Shown here: positions 31,188 to 34,278 of the stretch, piece after piece
Position numbering within the stretch: the stretch's first letter is position 1
Layout: every line of letters starts with the position of its first letter
Source: Gnetum montanum
Taxonomy: Eukaryota > Streptophyta > Gnetopsida > Gnetales > Gnetaceae
Assembly: GCA_015680685.1 (NCBI GenBank)
Contig: MNCI01030041.1
Span: 7,969 to 42,246, forward strand
Reading direction: 5' to 3'
Length of the DNA stretch: 34,278 nt
Position numbers and translations under genes: made by a program
The notes under the pieces: generated by a model
What the model was told of the DNA's origin: nothing
Databases searched by the model: none
What the model saw: the letters and a program-made list of their open reading frames with translations, nothing else

Positions 31188-31930
31188 AAAAATTTTAGAT
31201 TTATCAAAGAAATACCAAATAAATTAAGGGTACCTATTGATGAATCCATATTAGAAGCTATGGATTCTACTTGTTGGGAAAAGGAATCATAGGATTATCA
31301 AAGGCAAAATAATTAACCTATTAGAGATTGGGATTGATGAAGTACAAGTTTAAGAGAAAATTTGAACAATCTAGTCAGAGGGAAGAAACCATTATGAGGT
31401 TAAAATTTCTAAGACAAGGTCAGAAGAATGTCAAAGAATTCTATATCGAATTTCATGATCTAGTTCATCACGCTAAGGTAAACTAGGAAGAGTATCAACA
31501 GGCTTCAATATTTTTAGGGTGTCTTAAAATGGCATACGAATAGGAGTTGTCCTTTTGTCAGCAATAATATCTTGATGAAGCTTATAATTTAAGACTCAAG
31601 GCTAAGAGGAAATTAGGAGGATTAGGAAATAGGAACAAACAAATGTTCAAAGGAAAGAAGAAGGGATCTAGATTTGAGAAAGGATCCAAGTCCAAATCTA
31701 AAGATAAGGATGACTACCAAAATAAGAAGATTGAAAGAGGTGATGAGAAGAGCAAACTAAAGAAGGAGCAAGGCAAGGGAGGCAAAGTTCAAGGTAGTAA
31801 CTCATCAAAAATCTAGTGCTTCAAATGTGGAGAATGGGAATACAAGCAATGAGAATGTCTACTTCACAAGGCAACCAAGGACAAAGATGTGCATACCATG
31901 GAGGTGGAAGAAACATCAAACCATGTTCGT
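31188..31930 (+). pseudogene. gag C-terminal part of G with zinc knuckle
   Basis: Plus-strand MKYKFKRKFEQSSQREETIM and LRQGQKNVKEFYIEFHDL (about 31335-31480) are the standard end of the Ty3/gypsy capsid ('F-x-x-F ... L-x-Q-x-x-x-V-x-x-Y-x-x-E-F'). A Lys/Arg/Gly-rich linker follows, then the knuckle CFKCGEWEYKQ, stop, EC at 31820-31858, with His changed to Tyr. It continues the gag begun at 21428. The gap is element E, possibly with some loss of capsid sequence at the junctions. Confidence 0.75.
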
Positions 31931-32401
31931 TAGAGAGGTAATCATAATGGTCCAAAAATTAAGGATGTTTATGAATTAAATTCTTAAGCATTCATGGGGA
32001 ATGTAAATAAAGGAGATCATCTTAATAGAAAATTGTTGTTTTGGATTAGGGTTAGATGTTTGCTTAGTGGGGAATGGATTCATGTTTTGATTGATTGGGG
32101 AGCCCAAGAAAATATTATTTCTTCTAGGACAGTTGCTAGATTTGATTTGGTAACTAATCTTTATTAGAGATCCTATAAGATGCATTAATTGTTTAGAGAT
32201 TTTTCCTAAGAAGTGGGATTTAAAATTAGAAGTTTTTATGATGTTGTGAAATGTGACGTGCTTCTAATAGATTGTGTTTATGTAATTCTTGGTAGACCTT
32301 GCAAGTTTGATAATGGTGCTCAATTTAATGGAGCAAGAAATGTGTGGAGTGTAGCTAGATATAATGGAATCCATGAGTTGATTCCTGCGATAGTTTTGTA
32401 G
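31931..32401 (+). pseudogene. Protease remnant of G
   Basis: HVLIDWGAQENIIS (catalytic Asp codon 32093-32095; relatives have D-S/P/T-G-A) and then CVYVILGRPCKFDNGAQFNG at about 32260-32325 match chromovirus retropepsins, including the L-G-R-P-W-x-F-D box. The frame 32213-32398 is open. No RT follows: after the TAG near 32400 I recognise nothing of pol. Confidence 0.75.
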
Positions 32402-32848
32402 AGGCTGAAACATTTGATGGTAGAGAGCCAAAAATTTAATGCTTGATAGTTTAACCTTAGATTCAATGGGCCTTGAAAAAGGATTTGAAGCATCTCAAAT
32501 GGTTTGACATATTACTTGAAGAATTAGTGGGTCTATTACTAAGTGTTAAATACATATGCAAGATGAAATTCCTAGTGTAATTGGCATTTCCACCACCCAA
32601 ATTTACATCCTAGGAACCTTCAACATATAGAGTTGCTATTGCCAATGTTGGTAGCATATTTAGGCTATTTTCTTAGCATATAAGCTACCAACGTTTTGGC
32701 TTTTACTGCCAAAGTTTTGGTAGTGTATTTATATTTTTCGCCTCTATATGCTAGCTTGAATGATACTTTTAGCTTGTAAGCTATAAATTACATCTTTGTA
32801 CATAAAAAGTGTTCAAACTAAGCTAGAGAAAAAGCCATGAGGTGGGAT
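32402..32848. other. Unassigned stretch with an inverted repeat
   Basis: No coding homology seen. A perfect 9-base inverted repeat, GTTGGTAGC (32647-32655) and GCTACCAAC (32684-32692), could fold into a stem-loop. It is followed by CCAACGTTTTGG and CCAAAGTTTTGG, two near-palindromes 20 bases apart. Confidence 0.4.
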
Positions 32849-32849
32849 T
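32838..32849 (+). other. Possible polypurine tract and LTR start (Ty1/copia-like), weak
   Basis: TGAGGTGGGAT followed by TGTTAATGG resembles the polypurine-tract/LTR-start junction common in plant Ty1/copia elements. No LTR partner or pol domain supports it here. Confidence 0.2.
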
Positions 32850-34278
32850 GTTAATGGAAAAATGAGCAATTATTTTACCTTTGAAATTCCCAATAAATTA
32901 CAATGTAAATACTTTGGCTAGTAGGCTACATATGAAAATGCAAATTTTCTTTAAGATGTTTCATTGGTTCATCTTTGTTGATGGTTGGAGGATTGACCTG
33001 AGCAGCATTAACAAAGAATATGAAACACAACTGCAAGTTCATCACCAATGTTCCCTCTCCATACTTGATCTATATTTGTTGAATCATACTAATGAGTGCT
33101 CATGATGGTGAAATGAGGTCATTGGTACACAATATGAGTTTAAGGTGAGATAGAGGTCATATTGGTTAGTAGGGGGTTAACAAGGAATTATAATTGTTGA
33201 CATCATGGACATGATGTGATGTTAACATGTCTCACCCAAGAAGTCTTCATACTTGGTTGCTTCAAGCACTAGCTACCTAATGATGTCTTCAAGGTGTCAA
33301 CACTCCATTCTTAGGCTTCTTAGGCCAAATTTTCTTTTTTCACTTGAATGAGCTATGTTACATGTGGTGAACTTGATTTCCATTTTCTCACCAAATGAGA
33401 TGTGTTATAGTTGGTGAACTAGATTTCTGCCTTCCCACCGAATGAGATCTGTTATATTTAACAAGCTAGATTAATGATGCATATCGAAGGAGATGTCACA
33501 AGGCCATGGTGTGTAAATGTTGAACATATGTTTTCCATTGTTAATAATGTAAGCGAGGCCATAATTTGGCTACAGGAATATGGCTCAAGTGGGTAAATGG
33601 AGGTGATGCGAGGTAAGAACTTTTGGTGTAGTCAAATAAGCTAATTGAATCCTTTGTGTCAAGGTTGCATGGTAACTTACTATTGCAATGAGTTGTACCT
33701 TTGCAATGCCTTAAGGCCCACCATCAAGAGGACAAGAAACAAGTTAAGGAGTACATGTGATTACATGAGACCATAATGGGACAACAGGCAGACGTAAGCT
33801 ATCATTAGTTACAATAGGTAGAACATGAGAAATTTGTATTTTTATTTCACAAACTTGTGCAACATTTGTAGCTCTTTGTAACACCAAAATACGTTATAAG
33901 AGGTTACACCAACTTGCTTGTTATAGACTACAATAGTTGACAACGTCGATCATTCATCTAAACCTGTGAACAAAAGATCAAGCATAGTAAAAGCATACAT
34001 GTGAATGGTAGATGTAATCAAGGGTTGTGCAATGGCTTTAATGTTTCCTTAAAAGGGTTTAATGATGTCTTGAGTAAGCTTAAGTTTTGGCTAGAAACTT
34101 GTTTTCATGTGTTTTCTTCTCACCATCATGGTTTAGATGGGAATTTTAACCAAGGATCCCTCATGATATCTCTGGCTTCAGGGTCAACGATAATCAAGCT
34201 ACTTTAGGATATTAAGGCCATGTGGTAGAATTATTTTGAGGCTTAAGGTCGATATATTCAAGGTCCACTTGGTCTAGG
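32850..34278. other. No recognisable gene
   Basis: Only short chance reading frames. The only structure found is the tandem repeat listed separately at 33341-33475. Probably old repeat sequence or further non-coding element parts. Confidence 0.4.
33341..33475. repeat. Degenerate tandem repeat, about 48 bp x 3
   Basis: Units start CACTTGAATGAGCTATGTTA, CACCAAATGAGATGTGTTAT and CACCGAATGAGATCTGTTAT and share GGTGAACTAGATT-like middles. Confidence 0.7.

Larger units (their letters stand above)
20861..32401 (+). mobile_element. Element G: chromovirus-like Ty3/gypsy, split by element E
   Basis: Plus-strand LTR/leader (20861-21427), gag start (21428-21967), then, after the minus-strand element E, gag end with zinc knuckle (31188-31930) and protease (31931-32401). 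The gag and protease motifs differ from the Athila/Tat family here: a standard C-X2-C-X4-[H]-X4-C knuckle and an ILGRP-KFD protease end. RT and later parts are not recognisable after 32401. Confidence 0.65.

Noticed and set aside
34001-34207. 68-codon frame near the right end
   Set aside because: No homology recognised, no supporting context; chance length for AT-rich DNA.
1-34278. CRISPR array, bacterial operon or host nuclear gene
   Set aside because: No regularly spaced identical repeats and no ribosome-binding-site pattern; every long coding block traces to retrotransposon proteins.

Overview
The window looks like repeat-rich nuclear DNA from a seed plant with a large genome. It is AT-rich and CpG-poor, and it is built almost entirely of old, nested LTR retrotransposons. 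I found no host gene, tRNA, rRNA or bacterial-type feature. The tRNA-Asp-type primer binding sites and the plant Ty3/gypsy domain order point to a plant. The species cannot be read from the sequence; a gymnosperm or another plant with a very large genome is only a guess.

Most of the DNA belongs to one Ty3/gypsy family of the Athila/Tat (non-chromovirus) type, present in five copies. I call them A (+, 1-8917, 5' end outside the window), H (+, 8918-10278, fragment), D (-, 10279-20860, interrupted), BC (+, 14449-20533, complete, inserted in the LTR of D with a 5-bp target duplication ACAAT) and E (-, about 21968-31187). The family layout is: LTR of 0.8-1.0 kb (TGATGA...TCATCA in most copies), tRNA-Asp PBS, gag with an odd zinc knuckle, protease, RT, RNase H, integrase, a long AT-rich spacer, a large third ORF (ORF3), polypurine tract and LTR. 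A sixth element, G (+), is a chromovirus-like Ty3/gypsy element. Its gag is split by E, and its gag knuckle and protease resume at 31188-32401.

Left to right: pol of A (1-3057); spacer (3058-4690); a less decayed LTR-like insertion with short tandem repeats (about 4690-6440); C-terminal two-thirds of ORF3 (6440-7940); 3' LTR of A (8122-8917); N-terminal half of another ORF3 (H); integrase and gag of D on the minus strand; first part of the LTR of D; element BC; the rest of the LTR of D; LTR/leader and gag start of G; E on the minus strand (ORF3, spacer, protease, gag, PBS, LTR); gag end and protease of G; then about 1.9 kb with no recognisable gene.

All coding regions are pseudogenes with many stops, mostly TAG where relatives have Gln or Trp, as expected from long-term cytosine methylation and deamination. 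The points most worth following are the conserved ORF3 of about 910 codons found in four copies, intron-like signals just upstream of its start codon in two copies, repeated loss of RT/integrase in three copies that kept gag (two of them also kept ORF3), the shared C-X2-C-X3-H-X4-C gag knuckle, and the palindrome arrays in U3, which differ between copies.
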